This document shows positions 31,977-40,171 of a DNA stretch of 45,186 bases, piece after piece. The notes beneath the pieces are model-generated. The model did not search any database and was not told the origin of the DNA. It saw only the letters and a program-made list of their open reading frames with translations. Location of the stretch: positions 1-45,186 of the forward strand of contig NZ_JAAILI010000028.1 of assembly GCF_012650175.1 (NCBI RefSeq). Direction: 5' to 3'. This stretch comes from Sphingomonas sp. S2M10 (GTDB lineage Bacteria > Pseudomonadota > Alphaproteobacteria > Sphingomonadales > Sphingomonadaceae). How positions within the stretch are numbered: the first letter of the stretch is position 1; each line of letters starts with the position of its first letter. A program made the position numbers and the translations under genes.

Positions 31977-34900
31977 ATGCGCCTCTCACGCTTCTTCATC
32001 ACCCGCCCGATCTTCGCGGCGGTGATCGCGATCATCATCACGATCATGGGCGGCATCGCCTATTTCGCTCTGCCCATCTCGCAATATCCCGACATCGTGC
32101 CGCCGACGGTCACGGTGACGGCCAGCTACCCCGGCGCCTCGGCCGAAACCGTGGCGGAAACCGTCGCCGCGCCGATCGAGCAGGAAATCAACGGCGTCGA
32201 CGACATGCTCTACCAGTCGTCGCAGTCGACCGGCGACGGCAATGTGACGATCACCGTCACCTTCAAGACCGGCACCAACCTCGATGCCGCGCAGGTGCTG
32301 GTGCAGAACCGCGTCGCGGTAGCGATCCCGCGCCTGCCGGAGGAAGTGCAGCGCCTCGGCGTCGTCACGCGCAAGACCAGCCCCGACTTCCTGATGGTCG
32401 TCAACCTGATCTCGCCGGACAATTCGATCGATCGCAGCTATATCTCCAACTACGCCCTGACCCAGGTCAAGGACCGCCTGGCGCGCCTCGAAGGCGTGGG
32501 CGACGTGCGCATGTTCGGTGCGCGCGACTATGCGATGCGGGTGTGGATCGATCCCGGCCGTGCCGCCGCGCTGAACCTCACCGCGGGCGACATCGTCCAC
32601 GCGCTGCGCGGGCAGAACATCCAGGTGGCGGCGGGCTCGCTCGGCCAGCCGGGCTCCCAGCCCAGCGGCAGCGCCTTCCAGCTCAATGTCGAGACGCAGG
32701 GCCGCCTCAAGACTCCGGCCGAGTTCGGCCGCGTCGTCATCCGTACCGATAGCGAGGGCCGCCAGGTCCGCGTGAGCGACGTCGCGCGCGTCGAGCTCGG
32801 CGCCGCCGATTATTCCTCCAACACCTATCTCTCGAACCAGCCGACCGTGATCCTGGCCGCCTTCCAGCGCCCGGGCTCCAACGCGCTTGCCGCCGCCGAG
32901 CGGATCAAGGCGGAGATGGACGAGATCGCGAAGACCTTCCCCAAGGGCCTCGAATATCGCGTGATCTACAACCCCACCGAGTTCATCGCCCAGTCGATCG
33001 ACGCGGTGTATCATACGCTGGGCGAGGCGGTGATCCTCGTCGTCATCGTCGTGATCGTGTTCCTCCAGAAATGGCGGGCGGCGATCATCCCGGTGGTGGC
33101 GATCCCCGTCTCGCTGATCGGCACCATGGCGGTGCTGCTGCCGATGGGCTATTCGCTCAACAACCTGTCGCTGTTCGGGCTGGTGCTCGCGATCGGCATC
33201 GTCGTCGACGACGCGATCGTCGTGGTCGAGAATGTCGAGCGCAACCTTGCGCAGGGCATGACTCCGCTCCAGGCGGCGCGCACCTCGATGGACGAGGTGT
33301 CGGGCGCGCTGGTCGCGATCGTGCTGGTGCTGTTCGCGGTGTTCCTGCCGACCCTGTTCCTGAACGGGCTGTCGGGCGCCTTCTACAAGCAGTTCGCGGT
33401 TACGATCTCCGTCGCCACCGCCATCTCGCTGCTCGTCTCGCTCACGCTCTCCCCGGCGCTCGCCGCGGTGCTGCTCAAGCATCACGAGGGCGAGGCGAAG
33501 GGCAGGATCGGCCGGGTCTTCAACCGCGCGGCCGATGCGTTCAACCGCGGCTTTGAGCGGATGAGCAACGGCTATGCCCGGCTCACCCACAAGCTGGTGC
33601 TGCGGCCGGTGCGGATGATGATCGTCTATGCGGGGCTCATCGCCGCCACCGTCGCGACCTTCTGGGTAACGCCGGTGGGCTTCATCCCCGCGCAGGACCA
33701 GGGCTATTTCCTCACCGTCATCCAGCTGCCGCCGGGCTCGTCGCTGGAGCGTACCGATGAGGTGATGCGCAAGGTCGTCGCGCGGATCCTGCCGATCCCG
33801 GGCGTGAAGGGATCGGTGATGCTCGCGGGCTTTGACGGCCCGTCGCAGACGCTCGCCCCGAACAGCGCCGCGGCGTATGTGCCGCTGCAGAGCTTCGAGG
33901 AGCGGCAGAAGCTGGGCGTCAACCTCGCGGGCATCATGGCCGAGGCGCGCAAGCGCACCGCCGACATCAACGAGGCGATGCTGCTCGTGGTCCCGCCGCC
34001 GCTCATCCAGGGCATCGGCTCGGCCGGCGGCTACCGCCTCATGGTCGAGGACCGCGCCGAACACGGCTATCAGGCGCTGGGCAACACCGCCTTCGGCCTG
34101 ATCGGCCAGGCCAACAAGACGCCGGGGCTCGCCCAGGTCTATACCTTCTTCAACACCGCGACGCCGCGCGTCTTCGCCGATATCGACCGCCGCAAGGCCG
34201 AGATGCTGGGCGTGCCGCCGGAGCGGGTGTTCGAAGCGCTGGGCGTCTATCTCGGCTCGGCCTTCGTCAACGACTTCAACATGCTCGGCCGCACCTACCG
34301 GGTGACCGCGCAGGCCGACGCGCCCTTCCGGGCGACCGAGGCCGACATCGCCAACTTGAAGACGCGCTCGGACGCCGGCGGCATGGTGCCGATCGGATCG
34401 GTCGCGACCTTCGAGAACAAGACGGGCCCGTATCGCGTCACGCGCTACAACCTGTTCCCGGCGGTGGAAGTCGACGGCGATACCGCGCCGGGCTACAGCT
34501 CGGGCGCCTCGCTCGACGCGATGGAGAAGATCGCCGCCGAACTGCCCGCCGGCTATGCGGGCGAGTGGACCGGCATCGCCTACCAGCAGAAGATGGCGGG
34601 AAGCACGGCGGGGCTGGTGTTCGCGCTGGCGGTGCTGTTCGTCTTCCTGGTGCTGGCGGCGCAGTATGAAAGCCTGACGCTGCCGCTGGCGATCATCCTG
34701 ATCGTGCCGATGTGTCTGCTGGCGGCGATGGCGGGCGTGAACCTGCGCGGCATGGACAACAACGTGCTGACGCAGATCGGGCTGGTCGTGCTGATCGCGC
34801 TCGCCGCCAAGAACGCGATCCTCGTGGTCGAGTTCGCGCACCAGGCGGAAGTCCGCGACGGCCTGTCGCCGGTGGAAGCCGCGGTGCGGGCGGCGCAGGA

Positions 34901-35150
34901 CCGGTTGCGGCCGATCCTGATGACCAGCTTCGCCTTCATCCTCGGCGCGGTGCCGCTGCTGATCGCGAGCGGGGCGGGCGCCGAGCTCCGCCAGGCGCTG
35001 GGTACCGCCGTGTTCTTCGGGATGATGGGCGTCACCGGCTTCGGCCTCTTGTTCACGCCGACCTTCTACGTGGTGTGCCGCGCACTGGGTGCGCGGCTCG
35101 CCCGCCGGCGCGGGCAGGGTGGCGAGCATCAGCTCCAACCGGCCGAGTAA
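31977..35150 (+). CDS. RND multidrug efflux pump, HAE-1 (AcrB/MexB-type)
   Basis: 1057 residues, the normal length. ATG 31977 follows AAGGAGAAGG, and the protein opens with the family start MRLSRFFITRPIFAAVIAIIITIMGG. Proton-relay residues are in place: Asp410-Asp411 in GIVVDDAIVVVENVERN (TM4) and the Lys at about 944 in LAAKNAILVVEFA (TM10). Two large periplasmic loops follow TM1 and TM7, as in AcrB. It exports hydrophobic compounds, antibiotics or plant phenolics through the tripartite complex. It lies between its adaptor and outer-membrane factor, each separated from it by a palindromic repeat. Confidence 0.95.
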   Translation: MRLSRFFITRPIFAAVIAIIITIMGGIAYFALPISQYPDIVPPTVTVTASYPGASAETVAETVAAPIEQEINGVDDMLYQSSQSTGDGNVTITVTFKTGTNLDAAQVLVQNRVAVAIPRLPEEVQRLGVVTRKTSPDFLMVVNLISPDNSIDRSYISNYALTQVKDRLARLEGVGDVRMFGARDYAMRVWIDPGRAAALNLTAGDIVHALRGQNIQVAAGSLGQPGSQPSGSAFQLNVETQGRLKTPAEFGRVVIRTDSEGRQVRVSDVARVELGAADYSSNTYLSNQPTVILAAFQRPGSNALAAAERIKAEMDEIAKTFPKGLEYRVIYNPTEFIAQSIDAVYHTLGEAVILVVIVVIVFLQKWRAAIIPVVAIPVSLIGTMAVLLPMGYSLNNLSLFGLVLAIGIVVDDAIVVVENVERNLAQGMTPLQAARTSMDEVSGALVAIVLVLFAVFLPTLFLNGLSGAFYKQFAVTISVATAISLLVSLTLSPALAAVLLKHHEGEAKGRIGRVFNRAADAFNRGFERMSNGYARLTHKLVLRPVRMMIVYAGLIAATVATFWVTPVGFIPAQDQGYFLTVIQLPPGSSLERTDEVMRKVVARILPIPGVKGSVMLAGFDGPSQTLAPNSAAAYVPLQSFEERQKLGVNLAGIMAEARKRTADINEAMLLVVPPPLIQGIGSAGGYRLMVEDRAEHGYQALGNTAFGLIGQANKTPGLAQVYTFFNTATPRVFADIDRRKAEMLGVPPERVFEALGVYLGSAFVNDFNMLGRTYRVTAQADAPFRATEADIANLKTRSDAGGMVPIGSVATFENKTGPYRVTRYNLFPAVEVDGDTAPGYSSGASLDAMEKIAAELPAGYAGEWTGIAYQQKMAGSTAGLVFALAVLFVFLVLAAQYESLTLPLAIILIVPMCLLAAMAGVNLRGMDNNVLTQIGLVVLIALAAKNAILVVEFAHQAEVRDGLSPVEAAVRAAQDRLRPILMTSFAFILGAVPLLIASGAGAELRQALGTAVFFGMMGVTGFGLLFTPTFYVVCRALGARLARRRGQGGEHQLQPAE

Positions 35151-35174
35151 AAATGGGGCCCGCTCTCGACTCTA

Positions 35175-35314
35175 GTCCCCCTCACCCTTCCGCCGCTTCG
35201 CGGCTCCCTCCCTCTCCCACAAGGGGAGAGGGAGCAGGTTGCCGAAACGCCCTCTCCCCTTGTGGGAGAGGGAAGGGGCCCGCCGCCGAAGGCGGTGGGA
35301 AGGGTGAGGGGGAC
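35175..35314. repeat. 140-bp composite inverted repeat between pump and outer-membrane-factor genes
   Basis: Perfect 17-bp terminal inverted repeats, GTCCCCCTCACCCTTCC at 35175-35191 and its complement at 35298-35314, enclose a second perfect 23-bp inverted pair (35210-35232 and 35250-35272). Each 23-mer is itself a hairpin around CACAAGG. The nested structure suggests a REP pair or MITE-like element; no transposase is nearby. It fills most of the gap before the outer-membrane-factor gene. Confidence 0.75.
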
Positions 35315-35389
35315 CAGGAGCGAGGCGAAGATCCCCACCCAAACAGACCAAACCGGTGGTATCAGCAAGCCCGCCGCAGGAGATTTCGC

Positions 35390-36796
35390 ATGCAACGCAT
35401 GGCTTCGATCATGGCCGCAGTCTCGGCGCTGGCGCTTTCCGCCTGCGCCGCCGGCCCGAACTACAAGGCTCCCGCCCGGCCGCAGAGCGCCGCGGGCGCG
35501 TTCCTGTCCACCAGCCCGGCGGTCTCGACCGCGCCGGTGCAGGAGGGCTGGTGGCGGCTCTACAACGATCCGGTGCTCGACCGGCTGGTGACGGAAGCGC
35601 TCGCCGCCAATACCGATGTCCGCCAGGCGGTCGCCCGGATCGAGCGCGCGCGCGCGACGTTGCGCGGCGCAACTGCCAACCGGCTGCCCCAGGCGCAGGC
35701 GCAGGCCGGCGCCAACTATGCCCGGTTCCCGCAGATCCAGCGCCCGATCGGCGTGGGCGGCGAGACCTGGCAGATCGATGCCGGGCTGAGCATCAACTAT
35801 GAGGTCGATCTGTTCGGCCGCATCTCCCGCAATGTCGAAGCCGCCCGCGGCGATGTCGCGGCGGCGCAGGCCGATGCGGAGGCGGTGCGGGTGATCGTCG
35901 CGGCGGACACCGCGCGCGCCTATGCCGACGCCGTCTCCTCGGCCGAGCGGCTGGCGGTGGCGGAGCGGATCGTGGCGCTGCTCGACCAGTCGATCGACCT
36001 GACCCAGCGGCGCCGCACTGTCGGCCTCGCGACCCGGCTCGACGTGGCGCGCATCGCCGCGCTGCGCAACCAGCGCCAGGCCGATGTGCCGGCACTCGCC
36101 GCGCAGCGCGACGCGGCGCTGTTCCGCCTCGCCACGCTGATCGGCAAGACCCCGGCCGACCTGCCGGTGGAGGCGCGGGAACGTCGCACCACGCTGCGGC
36201 TCGACCAGCCGATCCCGGTTGGCGACGGCGCCGCGCTGCTCGCCCGGCGGCCGGACGTGCGCGCCGCCGAACGCCGGCTCGCCGCCGCGACCGCGCGGAT
36301 CGGGGTGGCGACCGCGGACCTCTATCCCCGCATTTCGCTGGGCGCCTCGGGCGGGTCGACGGGAACCGATGTCGACAGCATCTTCGGCGCCGGGCCGCTG
36401 CGCTGGCTGCTGGGCGGGATGATCAACTGGGCGATCAACCCCGCCCCGGCCCGCGCCCGCATCGCCGCTGCGGAAGCGGATAGCCGCGCCGCGCTCGCCA
36501 GCTTCGACGGCACGGTGCTGACCGCGCTGCAGGAAACCGAGACGGCGCTTTCCAACTATGGCCGCGCGCTGGAACGGCGCACCGCCTTGCAGGCCGCGCT
36601 GGGCGAAGCCGAGGCGGCGGTGCGGATCGCCCGCGCGCGCCAGACCGAGGGGGATATCAACTCGCTCGACCTGCTCGATGCCGAGCGCACCTTCGCCGAT
36701 GCCCAGGCGGCGCTGGCAACGGCCGATGCCGCGATCGCCGAGGCCCAGGTCAACCTGTTCCGCGCGCTCGGCGGCGGCTGGCAGGCGACTGCCTGA
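35390..36796 (+). CDS. RND outer-membrane factor lipoprotein (NodT/OprM family)
   Basis: 468 residues. A lipoprotein signal ends at LSAC (Cys19), so the mature protein is lipid-anchored. The TolC-like repeat structure is clear: two OEP halves with WWRLYNDPVLDRLVTEALAANTDVRQA, INYEVDLFGRISRNVEAARG, the LARRPDVRAAERRLAAATARIGVA segment and DLLDAERTFADAQAALATADAAIAEAQVNLFRALGGGW. AGGAGA precedes ATG 35390. It forms the outer-membrane exit duct for the pump encoded upstream. It ends 4 bases from the convergent MFS gene. Confidence 0.93.
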   Translation: MQRMASIMAAVSALALSACAAGPNYKAPARPQSAAGAFLSTSPAVSTAPVQEGWWRLYNDPVLDRLVTEALAANTDVRQAVARIERARATLRGATANRLPQAQAQAGANYARFPQIQRPIGVGGETWQIDAGLSINYEVDLFGRISRNVEAARGDVAAAQADAEAVRVIVAADTARAYADAVSSAERLAVAERIVALLDQSIDLTQRRRTVGLATRLDVARIAALRNQRQADVPALAAQRDAALFRLATLIGKTPADLPVEARERRTTLRLDQPIPVGDGAALLARRPDVRAAERRLAAATARIGVATADLYPRISLGASGGSTGTDVDSIFGAGPLRWLLGGMINWAINPAPARARIAAAEADSRAALASFDGTVLTALQETETALSNYGRALERRTALQAALGEAEAAVRIARARQTEGDINSLDLLDAERTFADAQAALATADAAIAEAQVNLFRALGGGWQATA

Positions 36797-36800
36797 GTAC

Positions 36801-38045
36801 TCAGCCCCGCGCGCGTTCGATCGCCTCCAGCGATTTGCCTTCGTTGCGCGGGGCCCAGATCAGCCCGATCACGCCCGAGGCGACGAGGAAGCCGGTGAGG
36901 ATCCAGGCGAGCGTCGTGAAGTCGCGAGCGGCCAGAGTCGGCACCGCCAGGCTCCAGATCCCAAGCCCGATCCGCACGATCGCGAAGGTGAGCCCTTGCG
37001 CGGTGGAACGGATCGCGGTGGGGAAGAGCTCGGCGGACCAGAGCTGGAAGAAGCTTTGCGCACCGAAGCCAGCCGCAACGCCCATGATGACAATGTGGAG
37101 GATGACGACCTCCAGCCGGAAGCCGAAGATCGCCAGCAGCGCCATGCCGGCGACGTGGAGCGCGGCCGAGATGCCAAACAGCAGCCGCTGGTTCACCCGG
37201 TCCGACAGCGTCATGAAGATGCCGAGAATCGAGACCATGCCGATCAGGAAATAGCTCGCCGGCAAAATCGTCGCGGTCCATGCGGGCAGATGGTTCTGCG
37301 CGATCAGATAGGGCGTGAAGAAGCCGTTATAGCCCGCCCACAGGTTCCAAAAGCCGTACATGCCGGCCAGAAAAGCGATCGCGCCGAGATGGCGGGGGGT
37401 GAACAGCGCCCGCCAGTCAAGGCTCGGCGCCCCGGAACGGCGAGCGGCCTGCACTTCCTCCCAGCGCTCCGATTCCCGCATGCGCGAGCGTAGAAAGGTT
37501 AGGGCGAGTGCTAGGACGGCGAGATGGGCGAACAGCCAGCGTAGGCCGGTAATGCCAAACGGCCGCAGCCAATAGGCGACCATCAGCACCGCGACGGGCC
37601 CCAGATACCAGAGAAGCTGCGCGACACCCGAATGCGCGCCGCGCCGGGTGTCGGGCGCCTGCTCGGCGATCAGCGACCAGGAGGCCGGGATGTCTGCCCC
37701 GACAGCCAGGCCGACCAGCACGAAGCCCAGCACGATCATCCAGGGGGCGCTGGCGAATACCAGCCATGCCATGCCGAACGCATAGAACAGCATGTCGAAC
37801 TGGTAGATCTTCTTGCGGCCGAAGCGATCGCACAGCACGCCACCCAGCAACGCGCCGACGCCGGCCGAAATCGCGTTGGCGCTGAACGCTCCGATCAGGC
37901 CGATGAACCCGTCGGACAGCCCGAACTCCGTCTTCCACAGCGCCAATGCGACCGACCCCGACACGATTGAGCCGGCGTCGATATAATTGGCCAGCCCGGC
38001 GAGGATCGAGTCGCGCCACGAACCCCGGCCTGCCCCTGACGCCAT
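36801..38045 (-). CDS. MFS transporter, probable pectin-derived sugar or uronate importer
   Basis: 414 residues with 12 predicted membrane helices. The MFS loop 2-3 signature is present as GGVLCDRFGRKKIYQ, with a second-half counterpart near SAELFPTAIRSTAQG, a sugar-porter-like pattern. AAAGGGGAA precedes ATG 38045. As the last gene of a leftward GH28-RhaM-GH35-esterase-GH105 operon, it most likely imports rhamnose, galacturonate or a disaccharide released by them. Drug efflux is less likely given the neighbours. Confidence 0.82.
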   Translation of the reverse strand: MASGAGRGSWRDSILAGLANYIDAGSIVSGSVALALWKTEFGLSDGFIGLIGAFSANAISAGVGALLGGVLCDRFGRKKIYQFDMLFYAFGMAWLVFASAPWMIVLGFVLVGLAVGADIPASWSLIAEQAPDTRRGAHSGVAQLLWYLGPVAVLMVAYWLRPFGITGLRWLFAHLAVLALALTFLRSRMRESERWEEVQAARRSGAPSLDWRALFTPRHLGAIAFLAGMYGFWNLWAGYNGFFTPYLIAQNHLPAWTATILPASYFLIGMVSILGIFMTLSDRVNQRLLFGISAALHVAGMALLAIFGFRLEVVILHIVIMGVAAGFGAQSFFQLWSAELFPTAIRSTAQGLTFAIVRIGLGIWSLAVPTLAARDFTTLAWILTGFLVASGVIGLIWAPRNEGKSLEAIERARG

Positions 38046-38090
38046 CGTATTCCCCTTTGCTGCCCCTTCCGCCCGGCCGCTCGGGAACGA

Positions 38091-39200
38091 TCAGATATAG
38101 GTGCGCAGCAACTCGCCAAGCGCGCAGATCGCCAGGCTCTGGCCATAAGGCATCGAGGTGAGGCGGATGTCCTTGTAGAATTGCAGCGTGTCGCCCATCG
38201 CTGTGCCGAAGCTCACCTGCTGCAGTTCGCCGTTCGCGTCGACATTGTCGAGCACGCCGCGCACCGCCTTCAGACCCACCGTTTCATAGCTGCGCGGCAG
38301 ATAGCCCTTCCGCACCGCCTTGAGGATGCCATAGGCGAAGCCCGCGGTGGCCGATGCCTCGAGATAGCTTGTCGGGTCCATCACGAGCGTATGCCAGAGG
38401 CCGCTTGCGTCCTGCGTCTCCGCCAGTGTCTTCACCTGGGCAGCGAGCGTGTCGATCAGAAAGCTGCGGAAGGCGTCGCCCTCGGGAAGATCGAGGATCT
38501 CGATGATCTCGGGAATCGCGATCGTCACCCAGCAATTGCCGCGCGCCCACAGCGCCTCGGCGAAATTGTGCCGGCCGTTGAAATCCCATCCGTGGAACCA
38601 GAGGCCGGTCTTCTTGTCGAACAGATATTTGATGTGGACGAGGAACTGGCGCTTGGCCTCCTCCACATAGCGCGGGCGGTTCAGCAGCAGGCCGATCTTG
38701 GCGAGCGGCAGCACGCTCATCATCAGCGTGTCGTCCCACATCTCGCCGGGGTTTTCATCGTTATAGACGATATGCTGGAAGCCGCCCTCCTCGGTCTTGG
38801 GCAGACCGTCGGGCGTCATCAGCCACTCGGCCCAGGTGTCGAGATAGGGCAGGTAGCTGGGATCGGGTTCGTGCTCGTACAGCCAGGCAAGCGTGAGGAA
38901 CGGCGCCATGGTGTTGATGTTCTTGGTCGGCGTGCCCTCGGCGAAGCGCTCGGCGAACCATTGCTTGATGATGGCCAGCGCCTTCAGGTCGCCCGTCTGC
39001 TCGAAATAGCGCCACATGCCGAACAGGCCGACGCCATGGGTCCATTCCCAACCGGCCCAGCCTTTGGTGTCGATGATGCGCCCGTCTTCGAGGTGGAGCA
39101 GGAACTCGCCGGTCTCGTCCTTTATGTGGACGAGATTGTCCATCAGCAGGTCGATCTTCTGCGTGACGAGGCTGCGGGGGATGTCGTGCGAGGCGGCCAA
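38091..39200 (-). CDS. GH105 unsaturated rhamnogalacturonyl hydrolase (YteR/YesR-like)
   Basis: 369 residues, a typical size for this (alpha/alpha)6-barrel family. Recognisable stretches are DTKGWAGWEWTHGVGLFG, EMWDDTLMMSVLPLAKIG (candidate catalytic Asp156/157), FHGWDFNGRHNFAEALWARGNCW and TSYLEASATAGFAYGILKAV. No signal peptide, so cytoplasmic. It removes the unsaturated galacturonyl residue from rhamnogalacturonan-lyase products, yielding rhamnose and a 5-keto-4-deoxyuronate. The only suitable start is TTG 39200, with GGAGA about 9 bases upstream; the next ATG would cut into the first helix. It follows the esterase by 26 bases. Confidence 0.9.
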   Translation of the reverse strand: MAASHDIPRSLVTQKIDLLMDNLVHIKDETGEFLLHLEDGRIIDTKGWAGWEWTHGVGLFGMWRYFEQTGDLKALAIIKQWFAERFAEGTPTKNINTMAPFLTLAWLYEHEPDPSYLPYLDTWAEWLMTPDGLPKTEEGGFQHIVYNDENPGEMWDDTLMMSVLPLAKIGLLLNRPRYVEEAKRQFLVHIKYLFDKKTGLWFHGWDFNGRHNFAEALWARGNCWVTIAIPEIIEILDLPEGDAFRSFLIDTLAAQVKTLAETQDASGLWHTLVMDPTSYLEASATAGFAYGILKAVRKGYLPRSYETVGLKAVRGVLDNVDANGELQQVSFGTAMGDTLQFYKDIRLTSMPYGQSLAICALGELLRTYI

Positions 39201-39226
39201 GGTTCGTGTCTCCGTGGAATAAAGTG

Positions 39227-40171
39227 TCAGAGGCCGTGGCGCCGCGCGAACCGCGCGAACAGGCCGGGCCAGGGATGGGGGGTGCCGTCCGGCTCCTCGA
39301 GCGGCAGGCCATGCCCGCCCTTCTCGAAGAGCATCAGCTCGGATGGGATCTTCGCCGCCTGCAGCGCGGCGAACAGGATCAGGCTGTTGGCAGGCTGCAC
39401 CGCCGGATCGTCGGCGGCGTGCGCGACGAGGGTGGGGGGCATGTCCGCCGGCAGGTCGCGCTCGGCGGAGTAGCGGCGGATCTGATCCTCGCTCGGCTGC
39501 ATGCCGAGAAGCTCCTTGCGGGAGCCGCCATGCGCCTCGGGCGTACGCAGCGTGATGACCGGGAAGAAGAGCCCGAGCGCTACCGGACGCGCCGAGAGCC
39601 GATCGGCGGTATCGACCGGCGTATAGGTGGCGAGCCCGGCCCGGCTGCCCAGACGTGCGGCGAGGTGGCCGCCGGCGGAAAAGCCCATCGCGCCGACCCG
39701 CGCCGGATCGATCTTCCAGCGCGCGGCGCCCGCGCGGATCAGCCGCATCGCGCGCTGTGCATCCTGGAGCGGCGCATCCGGCCCGGCGGCCCAGCCGTCA
39801 TGCGGCAGGCGGTAGAGCAGCTCGAATACCGTCGTGCCGCGCGCGGCGAAGTGGCGGGCGATTGCCGATCCGTTGCGGCCGAGCGCGACCCGGGCATAGC
39901 CGCCGCCGGGGATCATCAACAGCGCCGATCCGTCGGGCCGATCGGCCGGCACGACGTTGAGCATCGGCGTGGCGACGTGCGGCCAGGCGATGTCGTCGGC
40001 ATCGCCGGTGGGCGAACGCTTCACCCATGCGTCCTGCACGGCAACACCCTCGCCGCCCGGCGGACGGCCCGGCCAGAGCGGCAGTCGCTCGATCGGGGCT
40101 GCGCGCGCGGAGAGGGTGGTGGCGGCCGTCGCGGCGGCCGAGGCTGCAAGCAGCATGCGGCGCGTGATCAT
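39227..40171 (-). CDS. Exported alpha/beta-hydrolase, probable pectin acetylesterase-like
   Basis: 314 residues with a Tat-like or Sec signal (ITRRMLLAASAAATAATTLSARA). The fold is the BD-FAE/HSL-like alpha/beta hydrolase: oxyanion GGGY (MIPGGGYARVA), nucleophile GFSAGGH, acid in HAADDPAV and base in GGHGLPLEE. ATG 40171 overlaps the GH35 stop in an ATGA, so it is translationally coupled. In a rhamnogalacturonan operon it probably removes acetyl groups from pectin backbone or side chains. Peptidase or xylan-acetylesterase roles cannot be excluded from sequence. Confidence 0.82.
   Translation of the reverse strand: MITRRMLLAASAAATAATTLSARAAPIERLPLWPGRPPGGEGVAVQDAWVKRSPTGDADDIAWPHVATPMLNVVPADRPDGSALLMIPGGGYARVALGRNGSAIARHFAARGTTVFELLYRLPHDGWAAGPDAPLQDAQRAMRLIRAGAARWKIDPARVGAMGFSAGGHLAARLGSRAGLATYTPVDTADRLSARPVALGLFFPVITLRTPEAHGGSRKELLGMQPSEDQIRRYSAERDLPADMPPTLVAHAADDPAVQPANSLILFAALQAAKIPSELMLFEKGGHGLPLEEPDGTPHPWPGLFARFARRHGL

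Noticed and set aside
31986..35138. 1050-codon open frame antisense to the RND pump
   Set aside because: It mirrors the pump codon by codon, has an extreme Arg/His/Asp content and no family motif.
36793..36804. Perfect palindrome CTGAGTACTCAG spanning the two convergent stop codons
   Set aside because: Symmetry arises from facing TGA stops plus a GTAC spacer; too short for a terminator stem and with no loop.
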